Shown here piece after piece: positions 8,333 through 17,419 of a DNA stretch of 64,000 nucleotides (positions within the stretch are counted from its first letter, which is position 1; the number at the start of each line of letters is the position of its first letter). The stretch covers positions 1-64,000 of the forward strand of contig CAJTNJ010000004.1 of assembly GCA_910577565.1 (NCBI GenBank). The letters are read 5' to 3'. Under the pieces are notes generated by a model. That model was not told the DNA's origin, did not search any database, and saw nothing but the letters and a program-made list of their open reading frames with translations. The translations under genes were made by a program, and so were the position numbers. The DNA comes from an uncultured Oscillospiraceae bacterium. GTDB taxonomy: Bacteria; Bacillota; Clostridia; Oscillospirales; Ruminococcaceae.

Positions 8333-9478
8333 ATGAAAGGATGTGTATTTTGCACTATAATAATTTTTGCTTTTTTTGTTTTATGTCCTTTAAAAGTTCT
8401 TTGTGTTACAAATGATAGTGACAACTCCTCCATAATAGATGAGCAGTATGATGCAATCGGAGCTTATAAACTTGAGTCAAATTTGCCAAATGGAGTTTTT
8501 GATTCGCTTAAAAAGTCAGGGGTTAATTCGCCAAAACCTGATGATATGCAAAATTTTTCAATTGGAGGATTTTTTAACGGGCTTTTTTCCCAGATGGTTG
8601 ACGTAATAAAAGCTCCTTTTTCAATTTTAGCAGGATGTTTTGCGATATTGTTATTTTGTGCATTGTTTGAAGGTTTAAAAAATACAACCAGCTTAGCGCT
8701 TGATGGTGCTTTGGGGATAGTTACTGCTGTTTGTACATGTGGAATTATAATAACACCGATAATTGGTTGTATAAATATAGTTTCCGGTACAATAAGGAGT
8801 TTTGGTAACTTCATGCTCTGTTTTATCCCAGTTTTTACGGGAGTTATAGCAACTTCTGGAGGAACGTTAAGTTCTATTGGATACAATACGGCGCTATTTT
8901 CATTATCACAAATTATCTCTTCAATTACCGCTGATGTTTTGCTTCCGTTTATGGGTGTATTTTTGGCCTTTTCTATAGCGGGATCAATTAGTGGACAGTT
9001 TAAGATATCCGGTTTAACATCGGCTGTGAAAAAAACAGTAATTTTTACCTTGTCTTTGCTTATAACCCTATTTGTAGGATTATTTTCCGTTCAAAATATG
9101 GTTTCTGCTTCAACAGACGGACTTAGTATGAAAACAGCTAAATTTATTTCAAGCAGTTTTGTACCGGTAGTTGGAAGTGCTTTGAGTGAAGCTCTGTCAT
9201 CCGTAATGGGATGCTTAGGTTTAATTAAAACGTCAATAGGTGGTTTTGGGATACTTATATGTATTTTAACATTTGTACCTCCCATACTTACTGTAATATT
9301 TTTTTTAATATCCATATCGTTTGCAGGAGGTTTTGCAGAAGCTGTGGGCATACCCTCAATGTCTGCTATGATGTCGGCAGTTAAGGACTGTTTATCGGTT
9401 TTGCTTTCGTTTTTAATATGTTATGGAATTTTAATTATAATAACCACTTCGATTATGATTAAGATTGGTACAGGATAG
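8333..9478 (+). CDS. spoIIIAE: Stage III sporulation protein AE
   Basis: A 381-residue protein with a signal-peptide-like N-terminus (FCTIIIFAFFVLCPLKVLC), a short extracytoplasmic stretch and then many transmembrane helices rich in Gly and Ser. Size and topology fit SpoIIIAE, the large polytopic component of the channel, loosely similar to flagellar/type III export membrane proteins. TTGGAGG lies 7 nt before ATG 8333. The stop is 11 nt before spoIIIAF. Confidence 0.94.
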   Translation: MKGCVFCTIIIFAFFVLCPLKVLCVTNDSDNSSIIDEQYDAIGAYKLESNLPNGVFDSLKKSGVNSPKPDDMQNFSIGGFFNGLFSQMVDVIKAPFSILAGCFAILLFCALFEGLKNTTSLALDGALGIVTAVCTCGIIITPIIGCINIVSGTIRSFGNFMLCFIPVFTGVIATSGGTLSSIGYNTALFSLSQIISSITADVLLPFMGVFLAFSIAGSISGQFKISGLTSAVKKTVIFTLSLLITLFVGLFSVQNMVSASTDGLSMKTAKFISSSFVPVVGSALSEALSSVMGCLGLIKTSIGGFGILICILTFVPPILTVIFFLISISFAGGFAEAVGIPSMSAMMSAVKDCLSVLLSFLICYGILIIITTSIMIKIGTG

Positions 9479-9489
9479 GAGGAGTTAAA

Positions 9490-9933
9490 ATGCAAAATTG
9501 GGCAATGTCAATTTGTGTTGCTATGATTGGAGGAGCGCTTTTTTCCATGTTGGTGCCAAATGGCAATATGAAAAAGGTTTTGACTTTTACATTAAATTTA
9601 TTTTTTATAAGCACTATAGCAGCGCCAATTTTAACAGGTATTACACAACTAGATTTTTCAAGCAATTTAAAAAATATAATTCAAAACGATAAGTTATCTG
9701 AAGTATCAATAAATCAAACTATAGATCTTGCCAAAAAAAATCTTGAAACCGGCCTAAAGGCTGTTTTTATACAAAATGGTTATAAAGATGTGGACATCAA
9801 CATAGATATTAATAAAGAGAATGAGACAACAGAAGTTTGTGTAAAAATTCCCGAAGATGAACAGTATAGCAAAAAAGATATTGAGCAATTAGTAATAGGC
9901 GAGATGGGAATAAAACCCGAAATTATTTATTAA
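9490..9933 (+). CDS. spoIIIAF: Stage III sporulation protein AF
   Basis: A 147-residue protein with two N-terminal membrane helices (residues ~5-22 and ~29-52, the latter including FTLNLFFISTIAAPIL) and a soluble C-terminal domain, as in SpoIIIAF. The soluble part (VDINIDINKENETTEVCVKI) suits its ring-building fold. AGGAGG precedes ATG 9490. Its stop is 23 nt before spoIIIAG. Confidence 0.92.
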   Translation: MQNWAMSICVAMIGGALFSMLVPNGNMKKVLTFTLNLFFISTIAAPILTGITQLDFSSNLKNIIQNDKLSEVSINQTIDLAKKNLETGLKAVFIQNGYKDVDINIDINKENETTEVCVKIPEDEQYSKKDIEQLVIGEMGIKPEIIY

Positions 9934-9956
9934 CAGGAATTAAAAAGGTGATTGTA

Positions 9957-10520
9957 ATGGATTTTAAAAAGAGTTTTGAAAAGTTTTTTTCTAAAAAATC
10001 AATGGCAAAATATATTGTAATGATAGGATTTATTGGAATATTGTTTATATTAATTTCAGGGTTATTACCTCAAAAATCAGAAACTAAAAACTCAGTTGCC
10101 GTTTCAAATGCAACGACAACAACCGAAGAGTATACTGTTTTGCTTGAGCAAAAAATTAATAATATTGTTTCTCAAATTGATGGTGTTGGGAATTCAGAAG
10201 TAGTTATTACTCTTGAAAACGGTGTAGAAAATGTTTATGCAAACTCAAATAGGAAAACATCAGATTCAAATGAAAGTTCAAAAGGCCAATCCGCCAAACG
10301 AAGCGACACGCAGCAAGATGTTGTAATAGTAGACGGGAGTGGCGGCAAGCAAGCTTTGATGGTTACACAAAAAGAACCGACAGTAAAGGGGGTAGTTGTT
10401 GTATGTGAAGGTGCCGACAACAGTTTGGTAGTAAAACGGGTAACCGATGCAGTTACTACATCACTCAATATAAAAACAAATCGAGTATCTATTGTTAAAG
10501 GTATGACAACAAAAAAATAA
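9957..10520 (+). CDS. spoIIIAG: Stage III sporulation protein AG
   Basis: SpoIIIAG forms the large ring of the channel in the intermembrane space. The 187-residue product has one membrane helix (YIVMIGFIGILFILISGLL) followed by a ring-building domain with INNIVSQIDGVGNSEVVITL, then a Ser/Thr/Asn-rich insertion (residues ~95-120), and the conserved KGVVVVCEGADN. ATG 9957 is chosen 6 nt after AAAAAGGTGA; the GTG at 9948 is part of that site. Confidence 0.94.
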   Translation: MDFKKSFEKFFSKKSMAKYIVMIGFIGILFILISGLLPQKSETKNSVAVSNATTTTEEYTVLLEQKINNIVSQIDGVGNSEVVITLENGVENVYANSNRKTSDSNESSKGQSAKRSDTQQDVVIVDGSGGKQALMVTQKEPTVKGVVVVCEGADNSLVVKRVTDAVTTSLNIKTNRVSIVKGMTTKK

Positions 10521-10539
10521 AATAGAGGGGGAGACTTTT

Positions 10540-11097
10540 TTGAAAAAACTAAATATTATTATTGGAAAAAGACAAATTATCATTTCATCACTGGTGCTTA
10601 TTTTAGGAATAGCAGTATATTTAAATTGGCAATTTGCGTCTTTAGATCAAACGCTTACAGTGATGGATGTTTTCGGGGGAGATTCACAAAACAGTTCTGC
10701 ATCAAACTATGGAGAAGCAGAACTTGTACAGACTCAACCGTCAAAGTCAGATGATTATTTTACGCAGGCAAGGCTTGATAAAAAGACATCGCATGATGAA
10801 GCGACCGATGACATAAGCAAGCTTTTATCATCATCAGATATATCAGAGGAACAAAGAGCGAATGCAACAGCTCAAGTTTTAAAGATTGCTGAGATGGGTG
10901 AGCAGGAGACTTCAATCGAGAATCAAGTTAAAGCAAAAGGTTTTGAGGATTGTGTTGCATATGTTGAATCCGATAGAGTCAATGTAACTGTGAAAATTGC
11001 AGATATGAATGCACAACAAGCAGCTCAAATCAAAGATATTATAGTTAGCACAACAGGAATTTCTGCATCTAACATAGTTGTAACACCTATACAATAA
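10540..11097 (+). CDS. spoIIIAH: Stage III sporulation protein AH
   Basis: SpoIIIAH spans the mother-cell membrane and binds SpoIIQ across the intermembrane space. The 185-residue product has the hallmark N-terminus KRQIIISSLVLILGIAVYLNW, a variable linker, and a C-terminal ring-building domain ending in ISASNIVVTPI. It starts with TTG 10540, supported by AGAGGGGGAGA just upstream. It closes the spoIIIA operon. Confidence 0.95.
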   Translation: MKKLNIIIGKRQIIISSLVLILGIAVYLNWQFASLDQTLTVMDVFGGDSQNSSASNYGEAELVQTQPSKSDDYFTQARLDKKTSHDEATDDISKLLSSSDISEEQRANATAQVLKIAEMGEQETSIENQVKAKGFEDCVAYVESDRVNVTVKIADMNAQQAAQIKDIIVSTTGISASNIVVTPIQ

Positions 11098-11583
11098 TAA
11101 AATTTAAAATTATATTTATGCATTTAAAGCTTTTATATTTTTTAATTGTGTTTTAAATAAGTAGAATTAAATTCAATTGCAGTTTTATTAATTGCACATC
11201 AACAAATAATTTGCTTTAATGAATAAAAACATTATAGGCAGCAGATAGTAAAATTTTACTTTACATGCTATTATGAATGTAGATATGTGTTCACAAAACG
11301 CAGTCCTAATTGAGGGCATAGATATAAAATATTTTTTTAAAAACCGTCAATTCCATTTGGTTAAAACTCAATTTTTTTGCATTTGACATTGTTTGTTATT
11401 TAATAAAAACAAGACATGCGAAAAGCTGTTTTTTTGTTTGCTGTTCTCTATATAGGCTGTCTTGTGTGATGTTTTAGATAATATCTAACAGGAATTTTTC
11501 AAAATTATAGATCAAATTGTGTATAAATAGGGCAAAATAGGTTTAATATAATTTGAACATATAAAAATTGCCGGGAGATTAAA
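11098..11583. other. 486-bp intergenic region, no gene seen
   Basis: AT-rich, with scattered T-runs. TATAAT-like boxes occur near 11542-11550 (TTAATATAATTTG), which could serve the next gene, but no convincing -35 is seen. No clear terminator for the spoIIIA operon and no foldable RNA were recognised. Confidence 0.5.
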
Positions 11584-12111
11584 GTGAGAAGTTTATTAAT
11601 AATCGTTGATTACCAAAATGATTTTGTTATTGGAGAGTTTGGATTTGAAAGAGCAGTAAAAATTGAAAATGCAATTGCAAACAAAATAAGAAAGCACAGA
11701 TTTAAAGGCAGTCAAATAATTTTTACCATGGATATTAACAACAATGGCCATTCACCAAGCAATGGAAAATATAATTGCTATAATAAAGATGATTTTGGGT
11801 ATAAGCTCTATGGACTTATAGGAAAAGAGAAAAGAATTGAAGATATATGCTTTGAGAAAGACAGATATGGTTCGTGTGAGTTGTTTGATTTTTTAAGGGA
11901 ACATGCATTTGACGAAGTTGAAATTGTGGGGGTGGTTACTAATATTTGTGTTTTAGTGAATACCATTTTAGTTTTGACTGCTTTGCCCAGTGCTAAGATA
12001 ACTATTGACTGTAATTGTGTAGCAGCAAATGACCAAATGCTCGGTAAATTTGCAATTGATGTGTTAACAGGACTTCATATTAATATAAAAAATAAAGGTG
12101 TAAGTTTATAG
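11584..12111 (+). CDS. Isochorismatase-family cysteine hydrolase
   Basis: A 175-residue protein of the isochorismatase-like superfamily, which includes nicotinamidases and other small amide hydrolases. The Asp-Lys-Cys triad is visible as D9 in IIVDYQNDF, K92 in CFEKDRYGS and C122 in VTNICVLVN, and the cis-peptide region VVTNIC is conserved. The GTG at 11584 follows CGGGAGATTAAA. The substrate cannot be told; nicotinamidase is possible but the metal-binding set is not obvious. It stands alone and converges on the DUF305-like gene. Confidence 0.87.
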   Translation: MRSLLIIVDYQNDFVIGEFGFERAVKIENAIANKIRKHRFKGSQIIFTMDINNNGHSPSNGKYNCYNKDDFGYKLYGLIGKEKRIEDICFEKDRYGSCELFDFLREHAFDEVEIVGVVTNICVLVNTILVLTALPSAKITIDCNCVAANDQMLGKFAIDVLTGLHINIKNKGVSL

Positions 12112-12130
12112 CTTATACCTTTATTTTTAA
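12091..12130 (+). terminator. Terminator between convergent genes
   Basis: AATAAAGGTGTAAG pairs with CTTATACCTTTATT (one G-T) and is followed by TTTTT. The hairpin overlaps the last codons of the cysteine hydrolase gene. Because its stem is A/T-flanked on both sides it may also act for the minus-strand gene. Confidence 0.65.
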
Positions 12131-12137
12131 AGTATAT

Positions 12138-12698
12138 TTAACGACATAGCAGCATTTCCATTTTGTGCACACCCTCTTGTTGTGCTTTTATAATAGAGTT
12201 AAGAATGGGCACTAAATTTGTACATATCTTATATTGCAGTGCATTTTTAGACATACGAATTGCTCCTTTATGATGCGGAATCATTTCGCGCATAAAGTTT
12301 TTGTTTATGTTGTTTGTAATTCGTGCATTTTGCATTTGTTTAAACATGGTTTGTATAATATGTGTAAAGTGTTTTTGATAGGTAGATAGATCTTCATGTG
12401 AATTTTCAAATTTGCCGCAGTTAGTTAGCACATTATGCATATTTTCAATGCTTTTTGTTTGCTCATTTATAATATTTAACGCGATCTCTTGAAGCGGAAT
12501 AAATGTTGTATATTGCAGAATGTTTTGCGACATTTCAATTGCTGCCATATGGTGTGGAATCATCTGTACTATAAAATTATGAGAAATGCTATCTGTAAGT
12601 TCTGCTCTAGTCATGCCTTCGATCATAATTTCAAGTATTTTATAAAAGCAGCAAAGATATGCCTTCGTAACATTGCTTAATCTTTTTTGTCGATACAT
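12138..12698 (-). CDS. DUF305-like protein with two MIPHH motifs
   Basis: A 186-residue, helix-rich protein containing two copies of a motif 93 residues apart: FIVQMIPHHMAAIEMSQN (MIPHH at 46-50) and FMREMIPHHKGAIRMSKN (139-143). MIPHH-x-x-AI-x-M is the signature of the DUF305/ferritin-like family, some members of which bind metal, including copper-related proteins. Here the protein looks like a duplicated domain. No signal peptide is seen, unlike many DUF305 proteins. The His pairs and flanking Met suggest metal binding, but that is inference. ATG 12698 has AAAGGAG about 8 nt upstream. Confidence 0.78.
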   Translation of the reverse strand: MYRQKRLSNVTKAYLCCFYKILEIMIEGMTRAELTDSISHNFIVQMIPHHMAAIEMSQNILQYTTFIPLQEIALNIINEQTKSIENMHNVLTNCGKFENSHEDLSTYQKHFTHIIQTMFKQMQNARITNNINKNFMREMIPHHKGAIRMSKNALQYKICTNLVPILNSIIKAQQEGVHKMEMLLCR

Positions 12699-12894
12699 CC
12701 TTTGTTACTCCTTTATGGTTAATTTGGTCTTGGTAACAATATATTATGAAAGCAAAAGAAATTCTGCTACACTGCGATTGTACATAACAATGTTGCTTTT
12801 TATTGATGCAAAATTTTTTTAGAATAAATAAAAGCAAATTTTGTTAGTTAATAACAATTAATATATGGTTTAATTGGATATATTAAATAGAATA

Positions 12895-12916
12895 TTTCGT
12901 CAGATGGTTTGACAAA
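12895..12916 (+). promoter_or_regulatory. Two candidate Spo0A boxes
   Basis: TTTCGTCAGA (12895-12904) and GTTTGACAAA (12907-12916) each match 8 of 10 positions of the inverted 0A box (TTTCGACAAA). They have the same orientation, start 12 bp apart, and the second overlaps the -35 of the spoIIGA promoter. Tandem 0A boxes in this position are the known arrangement at Bacillus spoIIG. Confidence 0.55.
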
Positions 12917-12942
12917 TTTATACATATATTAAGATGTATACT
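12909..12942 (+). promoter_or_regulatory. spoIIG-type promoter with 22-bp spacer
   Basis: A perfect TTGACA (12909-12914) and TATACT (12937-12942) are 22 bp apart. The normal spacer is 17 bp; a 22-bp spacer is a hallmark of the B. subtilis spoIIG promoter, where phosphorylated Spo0A repositions sigma-A RNA polymerase. The predicted start lies about 35 nt before spoIIGA. Confidence 0.75.
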
Positions 12943-12982
12943 AAATTAGCAGGATGAATCTTCCGCATGGGAGGTGCAATAG

Positions 12983-13843
12983 GTGGTAATATATATTGAT
13001 ATCCTGCTTATTTTAAATTTGTTTGTTGATTATTTTTTACTTTTAAGCAGCAGCGTATTGCTAAGTAGAAAAGTAAAAAGAAGACGCTTAATATTTGGAG
13101 CCTTTGTTGGCAGTTTGTCATCTTTGCTCATATTTTTGCCGAATTTATATATATTATTAACCCTTTTAATTAAAGTTATAACAGGTTTTATAGTAGTTTT
13201 AGTAACGTTTGGTTATAATCAAAAAGCCATATTTATAAAAACTGTTTTGGTTTTTTTAGGTGTTAATTTGATTTTTATAGGGTTAATGTTTGGACTTTGG
13301 ATGTTTGTATCGCCTGCGGGTATGTTGTGGAAAAACGGAGTTACATATATAGCAATATCGCCTGTAATTTTAATTTTTGGCAGCGTAGTTGCTTACTTTT
13401 GCACCGTTATTATTAATTTTATTCTATCAAGACGTATAGATGGCGATAAAATATATACAATAAAAGTGTCATTTAATGGTAAAAGCATAAATGTTAAAGC
13501 GTTGCATGATACAGGGAACTGTTTAACCGATCCATTTTCCGGTAAACCGGTTTTTATCTGTGAGTATGATGCAATATCCTCAATTTTGCCTGATAAACTA
13601 ACAGCATTTTTTTGTGATTCTACTTGCCACATAAATGATATAAAAGATTCTGATTTTTTTGAAGATATAAGAATTATTCCGTGTAATACAATAACCGGTT
13701 CAAGCATATTACCCGCTTTTTTGCCACAAAGCGTTACCATTATCAAAGAAGGCAGTAAACACCTATATAATTGTTATATAGCAGTTACAACGAAAAAAAT
13801 CTCGGATGGAGAATATCATGCTATAATTGGAGATTTCAAATAA
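12983..13843 (+). CDS. spoIIGA: Sigma-E processing peptidase SpoIIGA
   Basis: SpoIIGA is the membrane aspartic protease that matures pro-sigma-E in the mother cell. The 286-residue product has five N-terminal membrane helices (about residues 1-150) and a soluble domain carrying the active-site motif ALHDTGNCLTDP (Asp about residue 176). The C-terminal AIIG motif is present near the end. GTG 12983 follows GGGAGGTG by 6 nt. sigE follows 11 nt later, the standard pairing. Confidence 0.95.
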   Translation: MVIYIDILLILNLFVDYFLLLSSSVLLSRKVKRRRLIFGAFVGSLSSLLIFLPNLYILLTLLIKVITGFIVVLVTFGYNQKAIFIKTVLVFLGVNLIFIGLMFGLWMFVSPAGMLWKNGVTYIAISPVILIFGSVVAYFCTVIINFILSRRIDGDKIYTIKVSFNGKSINVKALHDTGNCLTDPFSGKPVFICEYDAISSILPDKLTAFFCDSTCHINDIKDSDFFEDIRIIPCNTITGSSILPAFLPQSVTIIKEGSKHLYNCYIAVTTKKISDGEYHAIIGDFK

Positions 13844-13854
13844 GGGGAAGAATT

Positions 13855-14571
13855 ATGTTTATAATGATTAAATACAAAATAATAAAGCTCATGATACGAT
13901 TAGGCATCTTAAACCCAGTTCATTATGTTAATGGACCGATAACACTACCGGCTCCGCTATCGAGAGAAGAAGAACAGGAAATTTTTAAACGGTTGGATAA
14001 TAATGATGGCAAAGCAAGGGAGATACTAATAACACATAATTTAAGACTTGTTGTATATATAGCCAAAAAGTTTGAGTCAAGTGGCATAGGAATTGAAGAT
14101 TTAATATCAATTGGCACGATAGGTTTAATAAAAGCATGCAATACTTTTTCACCTGAGAAGAATATTAAACTTGCGACATATGCTTCAAGATGTATTGAAA
14201 ATGAAATTTTGATGCACCTTAGGAAAACAACAACAAAAAAGCATGAAATATCTATTGACGAACCACTAAGAATAGATTGGGATGGGAATGAATTGCTGTT
14301 GTCAGATGTTTTGGGTACTGATAGCGATTGTGTGAATAGAGGAATAGAAGATCAGGCAGAGTGGGATGTTGTGCTTAAATTTATAGATAGGCTGGAAAAA
14401 CGGGAAAGAGATATAATGAAGATGAGGTTTGGGATGTTGGATGGAAAAGAACATACTCAAAAGGAGGTGGCGGATAAAATTGGAATCTCGCAATCATATA
14501 TATCTAGATTAGAAAAGAAAATTATACTTAGATTGCGCAGAGAAATGGAAAAAAATAAAGTAAGAGGTTAA
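13855..14571 (+). CDS. sigE: RNA polymerase sigma factor SigE (pro-form)
   Basis: Mother-cell-specific sigma-70 family factor, 238 residues. The N-terminus (MIKYKIIKLMIRLGIL) resembles the amphipathic pro-sequence removed by SpoIIGA. Region 2 contains DLISIGTIGLIKACNTF and KLATYASRCIENEILMHLR; region 4 ends in an HTH, KEVADKIGISQSYISRLEKK. ATG 13855 is 6 nt after AAGGGGA. The forespore factor sigG, which often follows sigE, is not next door here. Confidence 0.95.
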   Translation: MFIMIKYKIIKLMIRLGILNPVHYVNGPITLPAPLSREEEQEIFKRLDNNDGKAREILITHNLRLVVYIAKKFESSGIGIEDLISIGTIGLIKACNTFSPEKNIKLATYASRCIENEILMHLRKTTTKKHEISIDEPLRIDWDGNELLLSDVLGTDSDCVNRGIEDQAEWDVVLKFIDRLEKRERDIMKMRFGMLDGKEHTQKEVADKIGISQSYISRLEKKIILRLRREMEKNKVRG

Positions 14572-14724
14572 ATTCATAAGACATTTGATATATAAATTCA
14601 AAACTTTATAAAAATAATTAAGCGTCTAAAAAAATTTGTTGCAAAAAACAGTTTTTCTTTATTTTTTAGTTAAATACTATAAATAAGATAAATTTTTTTA
14701 TATTAATTTCTACATAAAAGCTTT

Positions 14725-14757
14725 TATAATGGTTGCACAATGAATAAGTTCGTGCAA
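14725..14757 (+). promoter_or_regulatory. TATAAT and dyad TTGCAC-N13-GTGCAA upstream of the P-type ATPase
   Basis: TATAAT (14725-14730) is followed at once by an inverted repeat, TTGCAC (14733-14738) and GTGCAA (14752-14757), covering the expected start point 40-65 nt before the ATPase ATG. A dyad in this place could be an operator. No strong -35 is visible and the regulator is unknown. Confidence 0.4.
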
Positions 14758-14797
14758 TAATATTAGATGAAAGTTTAGCTTAAAGAGGGAGATTAAT

Positions 14798-17419
14798 ATG
14801 GGACAATTTTTTAATAAGTCTTGTGATGAAGTTTTCAGTGAGCTTAAGTCAAGTGCTAATGGATTATCTCAAAAAGAAGCTAATTTTCGGTTGGATAAGT
14901 TTGGCAAAAATGCAATTTTGGAAAGCAAAGAAAAGAGCACATTTTTAATTTTCCTTGAGCAGTTTAAGGATTTATTGGTTATTATTTTAATCATAGCAGC
15001 TGTTATTTCACTTTTTTTTGATAGTTTAGAAAGTGCTGTTGTAATAATTGCCGTGATAATATTTAATGCAATATTGGGTACGGTGCAAAATGTTAAAGCA
15101 AAAAAGTCTCTTAAAAGTTTAAAATCGCTTTCAGCACCAATAGCAAAGGTCATAAGAGATGGTAAAATTGTCAAATTGCCGGCTGATTTGGTTGTACCCG
15201 GAGATGTAGTGGTTCAAGAATCAGGGGATATAGTTGTTGCTGATGGCAGAATAATTGAAAATTATATGATGCAGGTTAATGAGAGCGCATTAACTGGAGA
15301 ATCTGAGATTGTTAAAAAAACATCTGACGTTATTATGAAAGAACGTATACCAATTGGAGATAAGACCAATATGGTTTTTTCTGGTTCATTTGTTACTTAT
15401 GGACATGCCTTGGTTATGGTAACTGCTACAGGTATGAATACTGAAATAGGCAAAATAGCGACTCTTATGAACAAAACCGGTTCTAAAAAAACTACTTTGC
15501 AAATTAGCCTTGATAATTTCAGTAAAAAACTTGCTATGATAATAATGATAATATGCATTTTAGTGTTTTTGTTGCATTGGATAAAAGACACATCAAAGCC
15601 GTTTGATGCGTTAATGTTTGCGGTTGCTATGGCTGTGGCTGCTATACCTGAAGCACTATCATCACTTGTGACAATTGTTCAGGCAATAGGCACACAGAGG
15701 ATGGTTAAACATAATGCAATAATAAAAGAATTAAAAGCAGTTGAAACGCTTGGATGTGTGTCTGTAATTTGTTCGGATAAAACTGGCACACTTACTCAAA
15801 ATAAGATGACGGTTCAAAGTATTTATTGTGACGGAAAGATTTTTTCGGATGATGAAGTCAATTTAGATGATTATGCCACAAAAAGCCTAATAAACATTGG
15901 AGTGCTTGTTAACGATTCTACACTAAATGGGCATGATAGTATTGGTGATCCAACGGAAGTTGCTCTAATTGAGTTTGCAAGAAAGTTGGGAATAGATGAA
16001 AATATAATTAGGCAAGATACACCTAGAGTGAGTGAGATACCGTTTGATTCTGATAGAAAGATGATGTCAAGTGCCAATGATGTTGGAGATAGTTTTGTAT
16101 TGCTGACTAAAGGTGCCTTAGATGTTCTTATTCCTAGGCTTTCATATTTTATGACCAATGATGGAATAAGAAATATAACAAAAGAAGATGTTGACCAAAT
16201 ACTAAAGGTTAATGAAAAATTTACGTCAAGCGGGCTGAGAGTTTTATGTATGGCTATAAAAAACATAGATCATAAAGATATAACTTTAGAAGATGAAGAT
16301 AACTATGTTTTTGTTGGTTTGATTGCTATGGTTGATCCTCCAAGATATGAAGCGAAACGAGCTGTTGAAGATGCAAAAAGAGCTGGAATAAGATCAATTA
16401 TGATTACAGGAGATCACAAAATAACGGCAGTAGCTATTGCAAAGCAGCTTGGAATATTTGGGGAGGGAGATCTTGCAATAACTGGTGAATATCTTGATAG
16501 TATATCTGATTATGATCTTAGAAAAATAGTGGATAAAATATCAGTATATGCTAGGGTGTCACCTGAGCATAAAATTAGAATAGTATCGGCATGGCAGGAG
16601 AGTGGACATGTTGTTGCAATGACTGGTGATGGCGTAAATGATGCGCCTGCTTTAAAAAAAGCTGATATTGGCGTTGCGATGGGAATTACTGGAACCGAGG
16701 TTGCAAAAGATGCTTCTGATATGATATTAACTGATGATAATTATTCTACTATAGTTAAAGCTGTTGAGAATGGTAGAAATGTTTATGAAAACATAAGAAA
16801 CTCCGTGCGCTTTTTGATTTCTGGAAATACAGCAGCAATTTTAGTGGTTTTATATACGGCTTTAATACCAGGGTTAACAGCACCGTTTATAGCTGTACAG
16901 TTGCTGTTTATTAACTTGATTACGGATAGTCTCCCAGCGCTTGCAATTGGAATGGAAAAATCAAGGCACGATCTGTTAAATAAACCTCCCAGATCTGTAA
17001 AAGAATCCATTTTAAATAAAAACACCTTAAAGGAAATAGGTGTACAAGGGTTTATAATAGCGTTATTTACAATGTTTGCTTACTATTTAGGTTGGAATGG
17101 AGGAAATTTCCCTGAGCTTGCTATGACAATGGCTTTTGCTACAATCACAATAGCTCGTTTATTTCACGGATTTAATTGTAGAGGTGAAAAAGATATTGTG
17201 ACTTTAGGTGTGTTTAGCAATATATATTGCATAATAGCGTTAATATTAGGACTGGTTTTATTGTTTGTTGTTTTGTTTGTGCCATTTTTTATGAATATTT
17301 TTGACACTGTTAACATTAGTTGGGCAGAGCTTGGTTGGATATTGGTGCTTAGCTTTTTTCCAACATTTATAGTACAAATTTATAAAATGATAAAAAACAG
17401 TATTGGTTTAAAAAATTAG
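14798..17419 (+). CDS. Cation-translocating P-type ATPase (Ca2+-ATPase-like, P2 type)
   Basis: An 873-residue membrane pump that couples ATP hydrolysis to cation export. It has the N-terminal cation ATPase domain, actuator loop with LTGES (about 165), phosphorylation motif DKTGTLT (Asp about 327), and hinge TGDGVNDAP (about 608), plus about ten membrane helices including six C-terminal ones. The M4 ion-binding segment reads AAIPEALSSLV, where classical SERCA-like bacterial pumps have IPEGLP. Calcium is the likely substrate by family, but specificity is inference. A good GAGGGAG site lies before ATG 14798. It appears to be a single-gene unit. Confidence 0.92.
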   Translation: MGQFFNKSCDEVFSELKSSANGLSQKEANFRLDKFGKNAILESKEKSTFLIFLEQFKDLLVIILIIAAVISLFFDSLESAVVIIAVIIFNAILGTVQNVKAKKSLKSLKSLSAPIAKVIRDGKIVKLPADLVVPGDVVVQESGDIVVADGRIIENYMMQVNESALTGESEIVKKTSDVIMKERIPIGDKTNMVFSGSFVTYGHALVMVTATGMNTEIGKIATLMNKTGSKKTTLQISLDNFSKKLAMIIMIICILVFLLHWIKDTSKPFDALMFAVAMAVAAIPEALSSLVTIVQAIGTQRMVKHNAIIKELKAVETLGCVSVICSDKTGTLTQNKMTVQSIYCDGKIFSDDEVNLDDYATKSLINIGVLVNDSTLNGHDSIGDPTEVALIEFARKLGIDENIIRQDTPRVSEIPFDSDRKMMSSANDVGDSFVLLTKGALDVLIPRLSYFMTNDGIRNITKEDVDQILKVNEKFTSSGLRVLCMAIKNIDHKDITLEDEDNYVFVGLIAMVDPPRYEAKRAVEDAKRAGIRSIMITGDHKITAVAIAKQLGIFGEGDLAITGEYLDSISDYDLRKIVDKISVYARVSPEHKIRIVSAWQESGHVVAMTGDGVNDAPALKKADIGVAMGITGTEVAKDASDMILTDDNYSTIVKAVENGRNVYENIRNSVRFLISGNTAAILVVLYTALIPGLTAPFIAVQLLFINLITDSLPALAIGMEKSRHDLLNKPPRSVKESILNKNTLKEIGVQGFIIALFTMFAYYLGWNGGNFPELAMTMAFATITIARLFHGFNCRGEKDIVTLGVFSNIYCIIALILGLVLLFVVLFVPFFMNIFDTVNISWAELGWILVLSFFPTFIVQIYKMIKNSIGLKN

